Shown piece after piece: positions 24,565 to 33,895 of a DNA stretch of 64,000 bases. The stretch lies in contig NZ_FZNZ01000014.1 in NCBI RefSeq assembly GCF_900187995.1, positions 1 through 64,000 of the forward strand, written 5' to 3'. Each line of letters starts with the position of its first letter. The stretch's first letter is position 1. Source of the stretch: Prevotella jejuni (GTDB lineage Bacteria > Bacteroidota > Bacteroidia > Bacteroidales > Bacteroidaceae). The position numbers and the translations under genes are program-made. The notes below the pieces were generated by a model. The model did no database searches. It saw only the letters and a program-made list of their open reading frames with translations, and was not told the origin of the DNA.

Positions 24565-27500
24565 AACCATGGCTCCAGTGCGTCCGCTATACTCTGGGGC
24601 GTATGCACACTGTACTGTACAGGTTCCAGTTTGGTAAACACCAGCGCGATCAACGTAATACTCGGTCTCAACAACATGTTTACCCTTAGCCATCTCATCG
24701 AAGTAATAGTTGGTGGTGTAGTCCTTCGGAGCAATATAATACCCCCAACGATAACCACTCAACTGGCTAACAGGCTCAAGGCAGGCCGCACGCTTGTCAA
24801 CAACCTGTACGAAGTCGTAATCACGATCAGCAATGATTGTCAAGCGGATGCGCACCTTGTCACCCACCTTAAGGTGCATAGTCTTCTTGAAAGACACGCT
24901 ATCTACCAGCACCTCACGTATAATCTTCATACCAGATGTGGCTGCAGAGATGTCTGTCGAAGCCTGGAAGAATTGTGCATAGACCGCCCCCCAGCTGGTG
25001 CCAGTGCTTGTCTTATTGATTGTTAGCTCATGACGGGAAGGCGATTGAATGTCGACAGGCTGCGAAACCTTCACATATCCCAAGCCAGCAGTAGGCTGTG
25101 TTGTCTGCAAAGGTTGGTTGTCAAGCAACAACGTAGCGTGTTCTCCGTTCTGCATCAGCCAGTTACCTTTATTAGTAAAGGCCCAAACAGCATTGACAGA
25201 GTTCAATGGTGTGTCCCAAGCCTGCGTACGCTTCTCCTGTAAGAGCCACCGCTGCATCTCGATAAGCGTCTTACTATCATTAGGTGCGATGGCCTTTAAA
25301 GCCTCGATAGCCGCCACCTGCGTTGGTATCTTATAATCACGCCAACTGTAATAAGCGTTTTTAGAATCAAAGTAACGTCCCTTCTCCTCCGTATAAACCG
25401 TATATTCCTTGATACTCTGTAGGTATTGACGTGCCTTCTCAACCCTACCATACTGCTGAAGGATTACTGCTGTATTAGCCTTACCATAAATGGTTAATTC
25501 CGTAGGCATCTTGGTCAAGCGGTCAATGAGGTACTTAATATCATTTGTAGAACGGTCGTGATAGAACAAAGCATTGGTGTAGAGATAATCACAAAGGTCA
25601 TCAGACGGGAAGAGAGTAGTGTCATACTTCTTCTCGTAACGCTTCATCTCCTTCACACACTTAGCCACCTTCTTATCCATAAAACGGAAAGAAGCCTTAA
25701 TCATGTCCGTTTGCTCTGGTGTTGGAGTCGTAATACTCTGCAGACGAGCGAGTGTCTTTGTCACCGCAACCGTCATATACAGACTTCCCTTCATCTCTGG
25801 CCACCAAGAGAACGAACCATCAGATTGCTGCAAATCCTTCAATTTCTTGAAGATTGAAGTAAGGTTGTTCTGCAACTGATTAGCGTCGAAGAAACGCACG
25901 AGTTGCTGTTTTTGTTCGCTTTCGTTCTTTGCCTCCATCACCCATGGCGTCTCATTAAGTGCCAGCGACTTAAGTTCTTGATTCTTCTCCAAAGCCGACA
26001 TCATTGAAGTTTCCTTACTGCTCTCCTTCTTCCATTGCTCAATAGTCTGCTTAATCACCGGTGAAGTACTCATGATGTGATTACCCAAGTAATTTGCATA
26101 ATAAGCCGATACAAGACTGATAGCATTATCGTCATTTGTCTTAGAGATATATGGCAAGGCCTGAATCATCAACCAGTTAGGGTTGTTAGTGTACTCTACT
26201 GTAAGCTTCTGGTCGGTACTCTTCTTTGGGAAGAGCTTACTGATATCTATTGTCTTAACGCCCGCCTCATTCTGAGTAAACGGATAGGTGTTTGTAACAT
26301 ACTCCTTATTAGGAAGTACTGAAAGGTAGTGTTGCTCCCCATCAGAGAACCCACCGCCCTCAACCAAGAAGCGCACAATGAGCAAGGATTGGTCAGCTGT
26401 AAGCTTGTTAGCGTCCTTTGCCAACAATGAAGCTAAACTATACGTTGCCGAACCACCCCCCTGTGCCTTCAAGACAACAGCTTTGCTATCGGTGAAGAGC
26501 ACCTTCTCCGTTGCAGGGTCAAGTATTTCAATCTTTGCCTTAGCATTGATATCCTTCTCAGAAAGGTTGAACAAGCGCGCAGAAAGCATCACCTCATCAC
26601 CCATACGGACAAAGCGAGGCATGTTAGGTTGCACCATCAAGGTCTTCTGAGCCACGATGTCATCAGAAAGGAAGCCATTGTTCATATCCTCATCATGTGC
26701 TAATCCCATGAAGCGCCACGTCGTTAAGCTCTCAGGAAGGGTGAACTTAATACTTACATTACCGTTCCCATCTGTCTGCAACTGTGGATAGAAGAAGGCA
26801 GTCTCATTGAGGTTCTCACGCATAGAAGGCTTTACAGTCTTCGTTTTGTCCTTTTCTTGTTTTATCTCCTCATCTTTCTTGATAACAGGAGCAGTAAATT
26901 TCACATCCGATTCATTGTCATCTTCATGGCCAACCTTAGCTACCTCGGCCATAGCAGACTCCTTTGCGAAAGCCATTGACTTAACGGCACGCGTCATGCT
27001 TACCATTCGGTCTGATGTTGCTGAATAAATATAAGCATCTGGCGTATCATATTCTTCTAAGAAGCGGCTATCAAACTTTGAGAAAGTTAACCTATCCACA
27101 TTATAATAAAGAAGGTTTGCATCAGCTGAAAGATAGATGCCTCCATAGCGAGGACTACGCCATTCAGCAAATGTATAGTTAAGTGAGAAGAAGTTGATAA
27201 AGCTCCATGAATGAGACATGAGCTCGTCAAGACTCTTATCATAAAGCGTTGCCATCAACTGAGCATTAGCCGCCTTACCATCAGGACGATTAATGGTCAC
27301 TGTCCATTCCTCCTGTTGTCCTGGGGTGAGCTTATTACGGAATGTCTTCCATTTCACTATCAATTTCTTATCTGGTAACGGACGGCTAATCCTCTCAGAA
27401 TGCCTATACAGAATGCCATTCTTTACCCAAGCATAATTAAGAAATATCTCATCACCATACTCTTCCTTATATATAAACTTGCGTGTCGTTATACTATTAC

Positions 27501-30096
27501 TCTGATTGAAAGCGCCTGTCTCAATCACTTTATCGCCTGAGAAGATAGAATAAACAACATATTGATTCTCATCGCTTGAGCCTACCTGCATATAAATAGG
27601 ACCTCCATCACGAGGGAATTGGTTCCCACTTAGATAGAACCAGTCATGTGTCTCAATAACAGGACGCTTATCGTCTAAAGAGAAGACTATAAAGTCCTGG
27701 TCTATTGTATCCGCCCCACAAATTGCATGTAGACGATAAGTTCCAGAAGACAAAGCCTTTATAGCAACCTCCTCATTAGCCTTCACGGTCGTGTAATTGC
27801 CATATACATACCTACTCTTATCCTTCTGCTGTGGTACTATCACATATTTCACGGTACCATCAAGAGTATTTCCTGCAACATTATAGTAACCGAACTTTAT
27901 CGTTTTAATGCTATTGCGCAGATTCTCATAAGGGAGATTACAAGACAAGAACGTCTCTTTTGTACCTATTGGTAACGACGCATAGCCCTCATGTGTCTCA
28001 CCGGCAGCATCAGTCACCGACGCTTCCACACTAAAACGATAGAATAGTGAGCGAAAGTCTTCATTACCGGCTTCTATTTCTTTCTTGACCTTGTCAGACA
28101 ATACAAAAGGTACGGTAACAACGAACTCACCCTTATCATCTGTCATAACGTCCTGTTCGTTCACGCTTGCAACGTCTTCATAGAAGCTACACCAATAGCT
28201 TGTATTACGCGTGACAACGTAATGCACCTTTGCACCTTGTACTGGTACACCAGCAAAACTCTTAGCATGTCCAATCAACTTGATAGTGTCACCGATAGCA
28301 TACTTATCCTTATATTCGTCAAAACTTACGTCAAACGTTGGGCGCTTATACTCATCTACCGAGAATGACTCATACCCTTTCGTACCATAATCTGCCTTGA
28401 TAGAGAATCGTCCAGTCAGTCCACTTGTAGGCAGCTCAAAGTCGGCTGCAGCAGTACCGAAGCTGTCTGTAGTCACTGACTTACGTCCAATCTCCTTATA
28501 ATTAGCGTCACGTAAGATCATATCGAAGGTTAGTCCGCCTGCAGCCTTCGTCTTATACCCTTGCTTTGTATTCTGATAAGCAATGACAGATGCGTGCACT
28601 GTCTGTCCAGGACGATAGATACTCCTATCCGTGAAGACCTCAGTTACCAAGTTGTCATAGTTTCTCCCGCTGTAATCATACGAACTTTCCAGTCTTACTT
28701 CCCTAAAGGCTTTGTCCTTACTCGTAGCGACATAGATCTTTGGGGCATTGCTTTCCGTCTCAAACACAACCTCCCCTTTCTTGTTCGTCACCTGCTTCTT
28801 TACAACAGAAGGCTTACCATAATATTCTGCATAGGTAGCTCTAACCTTTACATCGGCTACTGGTTGCCCATCCACAACATTAACTACAACATACCGTGAC
28901 AGCCCCTTCGGCTGCTGTTCAGACATGACATAGAGGTCACTAACATAGTAGAAAGCATACTCTGGCAGGACATCCTTATTAGAACTCTCTATCTTAATAA
29001 GGTAGACACCCAAAGGTAATGTAGGCATTAAGAAGGAGTCCTTCACCTCTTCATAGTCCTTATGACCAGTGTAAGTACGGATGATTGTCTGCTTTGTTGC
29101 GGGCAACAGGCTTGCCATCAACTTATCCCTATCCTTCTCAACATTGACACTAAGGCGGTGATCTCCAGCCAGTCTTGTACGCGTAACAGTTATGGTAACA
29201 TTCGACAAGTTGCGTGTATTCAGTCTAACCCAGTTATTCTTCTCCGACGAACTAACATTAGACTTATCAAAACGAGCATCGAACATCGGTTTTGTCAGTG
29301 ACATACGGATATTACGTAAACGCACTATTCGTTTCCATGAGGCCCATCTAACGAGGGCATCATCAATATAAGCTATCTTCTTCTCAACGGGTGTGTCCTT
29401 GCCCATACATAGATAACGTTGTATTGCAACTTCCCCACTTATAGGTAAGTCGCTATACTCTTGCATGAGTGAGTCGAGCTTTGGAATACTCTCTTCCTTC
29501 TCCTCTATCCCCATCAAGGCCGTGTAGCAAGCTGCTTCTCGGTTTCCAACGCTTTTGTAATAACTATGTAGTTTATCATAGTTGCCCACCTGCATACCAA
29601 TAACATGCAACAGGTCGCCCTTGAAGATATTATCGTCTTTACCGATTTCTACCAACGGCTGAAAGTCAGCTGCTTTCTGGCTTGCCAATAGAGAAGGATT
29701 GGCAAGTGCCTTCTTAAAGTATTCGTCAGCATTACCAGCATCTTCATTCCGATCTATCACACCCAAAACACAGTTATAGATAGCCGATAAGACTTCATCC
29801 TTCCCTTCTACCATCTTTGCCTTTCCCTTCAATCGTTTAAGCTCCACCTCAGCAGAGTCTGGAGCTATCTCTGTCCGTAACCTTGATGCCATCAGACTTG
29901 CTGCCAACACCTGTCCATAGGCTTTCTCCTTCTGTGCCTTCCGTTCAATCTGCTGCAATAAGCTGATTTGTGTCTTTGGCAGGTCCATTCTCTCTGCTTG
30001 ATTTACTTGTTGCCATAAGGCATCGAAACTCTGTGCTGTTACGCTGATAGGCAACAACAGAAATATAATTGATAAAATGATAAGGGATTTTCTCAT
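24547..30096 (-). CDS. Alpha-2-macroglobulin-family protein, thioester-less
   Basis: A 1849-residue exported protein with a signal peptide (residues 1-21, ending SVTAQS). N-terminal helical region, then MG-type beta domains (VFTDRSIYRPGQTVHASVIAY is the MG2 hallmark; TFDVSFDEYKDKYAIGDTIKL follows), bait-like low-complexity residues near 1030-1110, the A2M block (LNETAFFYPQLQTDGNGNVS, FTLPESLTTWRFMGLAHD), and a C-terminal alpha-helical toroid (SDGSFSWWPEMKGS) and receptor-like domain. The place of the thioester reads ALPYISKTNDDNAISLVSAY; there is no CxEQ, so it cannot form the covalent trap. Bacterial homologues are periplasmic or surface protease traps. A Bacteroidota promoter sits 24 bp upstream, so it is probably monocistronic. 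The stop lies within an 8-bp repeat array. Confidence 0.93.
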   Translation of the reverse strand: MRKSLIILSIIFLLLPISVTAQSFDALWQQVNQAERMDLPKTQISLLQQIERKAQKEKAYGQVLAASLMASRLRTEIAPDSAEVELKRLKGKAKMVEGKDEVLSAIYNCVLGVIDRNEDAGNADEYFKKALANPSLLASQKAADFQPLVEIGKDDNIFKGDLLHVIGMQVGNYDKLHSYYKSVGNREAACYTALMGIEEKEESIPKLDSLMQEYSDLPISGEVAIQRYLCMGKDTPVEKKIAYIDDALVRWASWKRIVRLRNIRMSLTKPMFDARFDKSNVSSSEKNNWVRLNTRNLSNVTITVTRTRLAGDHRLSVNVEKDRDKLMASLLPATKQTIIRTYTGHKDYEEVKDSFLMPTLPLGVYLIKIESSNKDVLPEYAFYYVSDLYVMSEQQPKGLSRYVVVNVVDGQPVADVKVRATYAEYYGKPSVVKKQVTNKKGEVVFETESNAPKIYVATSKDKAFREVRLESSYDYSGRNYDNLVTEVFTDRSIYRPGQTVHASVIAYQNTKQGYKTKAAGGLTFDMILRDANYKEIGRKSVTTDSFGTAAADFELPTSGLTGRFSIKADYGTKGYESFSVDEYKRPTFDVSFDEYKDKYAIGDTIKLIGHAKSFAGVPVQGAKVHYVVTRNTSYWCSFYEDVASVNEQDVMTDDKGEFVVTVPFVLSDKVKKEIEAGNEDFRSLFYRFSVEASVTDAAGETHEGYASLPIGTKETFLSCNLPYENLRNSIKTIKFGYYNVAGNTLDGTVKYVIVPQQKDKSRYVYGNYTTVKANEEVAIKALSSGTYRLHAICGADTIDQDFIVFSLDDKRPVIETHDWFYLSGNQFPRDGGPIYMQVGSSDENQYVVYSIFSGDKVIETGAFNQSNSITTRKFIYKEEYGDEIFLNYAWVKNGILYRHSERISRPLPDKKLIVKWKTFRNKLTPGQQEEWTVTINRPDGKAANAQLMATLYDKSLDELMSHSWSFINFFSLNYTFAEWRSPRYGGIYLSADANLLYYNVDRLTFSKFDSRFLEEYDTPDAYIYSATSDRMVSMTRAVKSMAFAKESAMAEVAKVGHEDDNESDVKFTAPVIKKDEEIKQEKDKTKTVKPSMRENLNETAFFYPQLQTDGNGNVSIKFTLPESLTTWRFMGLAHDEDMNNGFLSDDIVAQKTLMVQPNMPRFVRMGDEVMLSARLFNLSEKDINAKAKIEILDPATEKVLFTDSKAVVLKAQGGGSATYSLASLLAKDANKLTADQSLLIVRFLVEGGGFSDGEQHYLSVLPNKEYVTNTYPFTQNEAGVKTIDISKLFPKKSTDQKLTVEYTNNPNWLMIQALPYISKTNDDNAISLVSAYYANYLGNHIMSTSPVIKQTIEQWKKESSKETSMMSALEKNQELKSLALNETPWVMEAKNESEQKQQLVRFFDANQLQNNLTSIFKKLKDLQQSDGSFSWWPEMKGSLYMTVAVTKTLARLQSITTPTPEQTDMIKASFRFMDKKVAKCVKEMKRYEKKYDTTLFPSDDLCDYLYTNALFYHDRSTNDIKYLIDRLTKMPTELTIYGKANTAVILQQYGRVEKARQYLQSIKEYTVYTEEKGRYFDSKNAYYSWRDYKIPTQVAAIEALKAIAPNDSKTLIEMQRWLLQEKRTQAWDTPLNSVNAVWAFTNKGNWLMQNGEHATLLLDNQPLQTTQPTAGLGYVKVSQPVDIQSPSRHELTINKTSTGTSWGAVYAQFFQASTDISAATSGMKIIREVLVDSVSFKKTMHLKVGDKVRIRLTIIADRDYDFVQVVDKRAACLEPVSQLSGYRWGYYIAPKDYTTNYYFDEMAKGKHVVETEYYVDRAGVYQTGTCTVQCAYAPEYSGRTGAMVIQVKE

Positions 30097-30119
30097 ACTC
30101 TCTTTCTTTTTATTAATTG

Positions 30120-30150
30120 CAAAGATAATGATTTCAAAGGATATTTCAAA
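30120..30150 (-). promoter_or_regulatory. Promoter of the macroglobulin-like gene
   Basis: Minus-strand TTTG (30147-30150), 19 bp, TATCTTTG (30120-30127). The start should be near 30113, leaving a leader of about 17 nt. Confidence 0.8.
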
Positions 30151-30185
30151 AGATGAACTATGTATATTATAGAGTATTAATATTC

Positions 30186-30806
30186 CTACCTTATTATATA
30201 ATTAAACGTATCGAAGCGTGTAAAGCCCATCTTCTCCAACTGCTGCCGACTCTCTTGTCGGTCTTTGTCTGTGTTATATTTGGGTATCAAGGGTAAGCGA
30301 ATAATCACCTTATCAGCATACCCGTTCGCTGCTAACCACTGAAGGTTACTGATTACCAGAGCATTGTCTTTACAAGTGTATGCCTTATAGATAGTAGGGT
30401 TCATATCCTTAATATCAACATACCACAGCTTTATCAAAGGGGCAACAGACTTGACCCTCTCAAGCTGTACATTGAGTGACGTCTCTATTGTCAACATCCA
30501 CTCAGGGTTCATTATAGCTGCAAAGGCCTTGATGAAGTCTGAATGTAAGAGGGGTTCACCACCTCCAAAGCAGATGCCACCACCCGTTGCCATAAAGTAG
30601 AGGTCGTCTATCTCCACCTCACTATATAACTCTCCTGGCGTCATCCTGCACCATACCCCGTCAGCTTGTAAGCACTGAGGATTTAAGCAGTAGACGCAAT
30701 GAAGCGGACAACCATGGAACCCTACCAATGTCGTTACGCCCTCCCCATCGGTAGAGAGCCTATGCCGATTGATAGCTATAAACGGTGCTGTTATTTCTGA
30801 TTGCAT
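30186..30806 (-). CDS. Small radical SAM enzyme, glycyl-radical-activase-like
   Basis: A 206-residue cytoplasmic protein. GCPLHCVYCLN gives the CX3CX2C [4Fe-4S]/SAM motif (Cys33, Cys37, Cys40); FGGGEPLL is the SAM-binding GGE motif; WMLTIETSLN, WYVDIKDMN and VIIRLPLIPKYN complete the barrel typical of PflA/YjjW-like activases. It is short and lacks a second ferredoxin insert or SPASM domain. It overlaps the last of five tandem paralogues by 16 nt and is thus the last gene of that operon. No glycyl-radical enzyme is nearby, so its substrate may be one of the Cys-rich paralogues, another protein, or an enzyme encoded elsewhere. NrdG is an alternative but no nrdD adjoins it. Confidence 0.85.
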   Translation of the reverse strand: MQSEITAPFIAINRHRLSTDGEGVTTLVGFHGCPLHCVYCLNPQCLQADGVWCRMTPGELYSEVEIDDLYFMATGGGICFGGGEPLLHSDFIKAFAAIMNPEWMLTIETSLNVQLERVKSVAPLIKLWYVDIKDMNPTIYKAYTCKDNALVISNLQWLAANGYADKVIIRLPLIPKYNTDKDRQESRQQLEKMGFTRFDTFNYIIR

Positions 30807-31492
30807 TTCTCTTTATGTGATTGCGGTGCTGCGCTATCGGCTAACTCTTTTTCTAAATATGCCCTATCTATCCCTCCAACAACGGCGAGAGAGGGTTCTA
30901 AACGGACAACCATATCGTTAGGATTACGAATAGACTTCACTGCTATCACCTTATCTATATACCCATAAGATGAGAACACGAGCGTGTCATTGCGATTAAC
31001 CTGCAAGGCAAACCTTCCATCCTCGCCCAAAGACACTCTCTTCTTACCTCCCTGTATCATAACATTAACCTCCGAAGCAGCCTGACCAGATGACGCATTA
31101 AGCACACGCCCACTAATAGCTATGGAGCACTTCAAATCTCTTGTGTGTGCTTCTGGCATAACTTCTGTCTCGCCCTGAACTAACATATCAGTAGAATCCT
31201 GAGCTTTGCTCTCAACGTTGCAAGCTTTGGGAGTATTCTGACATGATGTAAGCGGGACCGTAGCAACACAAATGCCTGCAGCCAAGCCAGCCACCTTCAT
31301 GCCCCATCCCTTGCGTTTCCGTTCTCTTAACTGTGTCTCTAAATAGCGTATCTCTGCCTCACAAGCAGGGCAAGTACCCGCACAATCCCCCTCATAGTGA
31401 CACTCTTTGGGTTGATAGCTAATACCATTCGCATTTGCTATCTGCTGCCGAATACTCTTTAATAGCTTACAAGTACTCTTCCCTTTCACCAT
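30791..31492 (-). CDS. Cys-rich membrane-anchored carboxypeptidase-regulatory-like protein, paralogue 5
   Basis: A 233-residue member of a five-gene tandem family. N-terminal domain (1-50) with Cys8, Cys31, Cys37, Cys41 and Cys44: the last four have the spacing C-x5-C-x3-C-x2-C (CAGTCPAC), fit for Zn2+ or an Fe-S cluster. A charged helix (IRYLETQLRERKRKG) leads to one hydrophobic segment at about 66-83. It ends LTSCQ, so this copy alone resembles a lipobox. The C-terminal half is a CarboxypepD_reg-like sandwich (ISGRVLNASSGQAASEVNVM, VSLGEDGRFALQV). Topology is probably Cys domain inside, sandwich outside. It overlaps the radical SAM gene. Function unknown. Confidence 0.8.
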   Translation of the reverse strand: MVKGKSTCKLLKSIRQQIANANGISYQPKECHYEGDCAGTCPACEAEIRYLETQLRERKRKGWGMKVAGLAAGICVATVPLTSCQNTPKACNVESKAQDSTDMLVQGETEVMPEAHTRDLKCSIAISGRVLNASSGQAASEVNVMIQGGKKRVSLGEDGRFALQVNRNDTLVFSSYGYIDKVIAVKSIRNPNDMVVRLEPSLAVVGGIDRAYLEKELADSAAPQSHKEKCNQK

Positions 31493-31503
31493 AACCTTAA
31501 TCT

Positions 31504-32211
31504 TTACTTACACTTCTTCGTCTTCTCCTTATGCGACTTCACCTTATAAGTCCTACGACCATATACATCATCGTTATATATTGTCTTCGTAAATACAGCA
31601 AGGTCTCCAAGCATCACATTTCCATCGGTTTTAAGAATAATAACATTATTCTCTGAACGTAAAAGAGAACTTACACGAACCTTTTGCTTCTCATAACCGA
31701 TATATGAAATAACCAACGACGTGTCTGACGGTACTTTCAAAGCAAACTGTCCATCGATATCTGTTGCAATGCCCTTGTTTGTTCCGTCTATAAAAACACC
31801 TGCCCCTATCACTGGTTCTTTATTTTCTTCGTCTATGACCATTCCACGTACAATCACAGGTGATGCACAACTATCAGAAAGGTCTACTACCTTTATAGGG
31901 GCTTTCTTGGTTGTTTGTACAGGAGGGTTAGCCGTACTATCAGACTTAACAGCTTGCGCAGCAGCGGTCATCGGCATTACCGTGGCGCAAATACCTGCTG
32001 CGATACCAGCCACCTTCATACCGAAGCCACTACCCTTACGTGCTTTCAACTCCCGTTCAAGGTAACGTATCTCCGCCTCACAAGCAGGACAAGTACCCGC
32101 ACAATCCCCCTTGTGGTGACACTCCTTAGGCTGATAGCTGATACCATTGGCATCCGCTATCTGCTGCCGAATATCCTTTAGCAACTTACAAGTACTCTTT
32201 CCTTTTACCAT
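31504..32211 (-). CDS. Cys-rich membrane-anchored carboxypeptidase-regulatory-like protein, paralogue 4
   Basis: A 235-residue paralogue, nearly identical in its first 150 residues to the next gene upstream. It has the same N-terminal Cys set (CHHKGDCAGTCPACEAEIRY), one membrane segment at about 65-85 ending MTAAAQA, a Ser/Thr/Pro/Lys linker, and a C-terminal sandwich with VIVRGMVIDEENKEPVIGAG, ATDIDGQFALKVP and ISYIGYEKQKV. The last 25 residues are basic (RRTYKVKSHKEKTKKCK). The start follows the upstream stop by 11 bp. The sandwich domain is the same type as that at the N-terminus of TonB receptors, but no barrel follows here. Confidence 0.8.
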   Translation of the reverse strand: MVKGKSTCKLLKDIRQQIADANGISYQPKECHHKGDCAGTCPACEAEIRYLERELKARKGSGFGMKVAGIAAGICATVMPMTAAAQAVKSDSTANPPVQTTKKAPIKVVDLSDSCASPVIVRGMVIDEENKEPVIGAGVFIDGTNKGIATDIDGQFALKVPSDTSLVISYIGYEKQKVRVSSLLRSENNVIILKTDGNVMLGDLAVFTKTIYNDDVYGRRTYKVKSHKEKTKKCK

Positions 32212-32222
32212 AATCCTTATCC

Positions 32223-32936
32223 TTACTTACACTTCTTTTTATTCTTCTCCTTATGTGACTTCGGCTTATAAGTTCTACGACCATACAAGTCATCTTTACT
32301 GGTAGGTCGTGTAGCTATTGTTACAATACCATCTAACATTGGCTCTCTACTATCCTCAAGCACTATAACATTATTATCAGAATGCAAAAGAGAGCTTACA
32401 TGAACCTTCTTTGTCTTGTATCCGATATATGAAATAACCAACGAAGTGTCTGGTGGTACTTTCAAGGCAAACTGTCCATCAATATCTGTTACAATGCCCT
32501 TTCTTGTTCCGTCTATAAAAACAGCTGCCCCTATCACTGGTTCTTTATTTTCTTCGTCTATGACCATTCCACGTACAACCACAGGTGATGCACATCCATC
32601 AGAAAGGTCTACTACCTTTATAGGGGCTTTCTTGGTTGTTTGTACAGGAGGGTTAGCCGTACTATCAGACTTAACAGCTTGCGCAGCAGCGGTCATCGGC
32701 ATTACCGTAGCGCAGATACCTGCTGCTATACCAGCTACCTTCATACCGAAGCCATTACCCTTACGTGCTTTCAGCTCCCGTTCAAGGTAACGTATCTCCT
32801 CCTCACAAGCAGGGCAAGTACCCGCACAATCCCCCTTGTGCTGACACTCTTTGGGTCGATAACTGATACCATTGGCATCAGCTATCTGCTGCCGAATATC
32901 CTTCAGCAACTTACAAGTACTCCTTCCTTTCGTCAT
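32223..32936 (-). CDS. Cys-rich membrane-anchored carboxypeptidase-regulatory-like protein, paralogue 3
   Basis: A 237-residue paralogue. N-terminal Cys set as in its neighbours (CQHKGDCAGTCPACEEEIRY), membrane segment MKVAGIAAGICATVMPMTAA, a linker with NPPVQTTKKAPIKVVDLSD that is shared almost exactly with paralogue 4, and the sandwich (FIDGTRKGIVTDIDGQFALK). The two genes diverge mainly in the last 45 residues, so they arose by a recent duplication with change concentrated at the C-terminal end. Basic tail KSHKEKNKKKCK. It starts 15 bp after the upstream gene's stop. Confidence 0.8.
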   Translation of the reverse strand: MTKGRSTCKLLKDIRQQIADANGISYRPKECQHKGDCAGTCPACEEEIRYLERELKARKGNGFGMKVAGIAAGICATVMPMTAAAQAVKSDSTANPPVQTTKKAPIKVVDLSDGCASPVVVRGMVIDEENKEPVIGAAVFIDGTRKGIVTDIDGQFALKVPPDTSLVISYIGYKTKKVHVSSLLHSDNNVIVLEDSREPMLDGIVTIATRPTSKDDLYGRRTYKPKSHKEKNKKKCK

Positions 32937-32951
32937 ACCATCAACTTCTCT

Positions 32952-33662
32952 TTATTTCTTCTTGCACTTCTTTTCCTTGTGCGACTTAGGTCCTTTCTTT
33001 GGATGATGCTTCCCTGGTGTTCCTTTTATGCCTCCAACGGTGAAAATAACATGCTTATAGGTAGTATCCTCCTCAAGATAAATCGTCTTATCCTTTGTCG
33101 CTAACAGCTCTTTAACCGTTACATAAGTCTTATGATAGCCTACAAATTCAGCTTCTAAGGTGTCGGTTGGCAGAGCTTTCACCGCATACCAGCCATCCAC
33201 ATTGGTACATGTCCCCAATGCATTGGGTGCTGTTGACCCTTTCAACATAACAACTGCTCTAAATAATGAATCTTTTGTATCCTTATCAAGCACCTGTCCA
33301 CGTAAGAGCACAGCATCGGGATTACCCTTCGTCAGGTCCACCACTTCTACACTATCCTGCTTTATGAGCTGGGGATTCGCCTCCAGACTAATCTTACTCT
33401 CTGTTTGTACCATAGCAGCCATTGGCAATACTGTCACACAAACACCTGCTGCAATGCCTGCCACCTTCAATCCCAATCCTCCACGCTGCTTGTTCCTCAA
33501 TTGTTCTTCGAGGTAACGAATCTCCTTCTCGCAGCCTGGGCAAGTACCAGAACACTCGCCCTCATGATGACACTCTACCGGCTTGTAGCTTATTCCATTC
33601 TCTTTCGCAATTCTCTGACGAACCTCTTTCAGGACTTTGCAGATAGCTTTCCCTTTTTCCAT
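32952..33662 (-). CDS. Cys-rich membrane-anchored carboxypeptidase-regulatory-like protein, paralogue 2
   Basis: A 236-residue paralogue belonging to a second subgroup (with paralogue 1): MEKGKAICKVLKEVRQRIAK, then CHHEGECSGTCPGCEKEIRY, membrane segment GLKVAGIAAGVCVTVLPMAA, and the sandwich (LLRGQVLDKDTKDSLFRAV, NVDGWYAVKALPTDTLEAEF). The C-terminal tail is basic (HHPKKGPKSHKEKKCKKK). It has its own promoter-like element 41-48 bp upstream, copied together with the gene. The shared tail and Cys motif across all five copies imply a conserved role for both ends. Confidence 0.8.
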   Translation of the reverse strand: MEKGKAICKVLKEVRQRIAKENGISYKPVECHHEGECSGTCPGCEKEIRYLEEQLRNKQRGGLGLKVAGIAAGVCVTVLPMAAMVQTESKISLEANPQLIKQDSVEVVDLTKGNPDAVLLRGQVLDKDTKDSLFRAVVMLKGSTAPNALGTCTNVDGWYAVKALPTDTLEAEFVGYHKTYVTVKELLATKDKTIYLEEDTTYKHVIFTVGGIKGTPGKHHPKKGPKSHKEKKCKKK

Positions 33663-33702
33663 AAATTATCGTTTAAGTGTTAGAACATAATAGTTTTCGC
33701 CA

Positions 33703-33710
33703 CAAATATA
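33703..33710 (-). promoter_or_regulatory. -7 element upstream of paralogue 2
   Basis: Minus-strand TATATTTG, 41 bp before the ATG at 33662. The surrounding 90 bp are almost identical to those upstream of paralogue 1 (34595-34690), so promoter and gene were duplicated as one block. Confidence 0.6.
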
Positions 33711-33768
33711 TAAAAAAAAGAGGATAAACATGAATGTTCTAACAAATTTGTTATGCGAGTGTTGGGTG

Positions 33769-33891
33769 TTAGGTGTTTAATGTTGGGTGGTGATGATGAC
33801 ACTCCTTAGGCTGATAACTGATACCATTCGCATCCGCTATCTGCTGCCGAATATCCTTCAATAGCTTACAAGTACTCCTCCCTTTTACCAT
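33769..33891 (-). pseudogene. Truncated sixth paralogue fused to a minisatellite
   Basis: The first about 35 codons match paralogues 3 and 4 (MVKGRSTCKLLKDIRQQIA, then NGISYQPKECHH). The frame then runs straight into the GTGTTGGGTG-type intergenic repeat, giving HHHPTLNT and a stop. The remaining Cys residues, the membrane segment and the sandwich are lost, so it is a relic about 40 codons long. It sits between paralogues 1 and 2 and starts 5 bp after the stop of paralogue 1. Confidence 0.85.
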
Positions 33892-33895
33892 AACT

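Noticed and set aside
30186-30806. Radical SAM gene as nrdG
   Set aside because: No nrdD is adjacent, and the gene overlaps a surface-protein operon; the PflA/YjjW-like motifs fit more generally, so the narrower name is not justified.
32416-32790. Long plus-strand frames opposite the tandem paralogues and the macroglobulin gene
   Set aside because: They mirror well-supported minus-strand genes, repeat between paralogues only because the genes do, and have no domains of their own.
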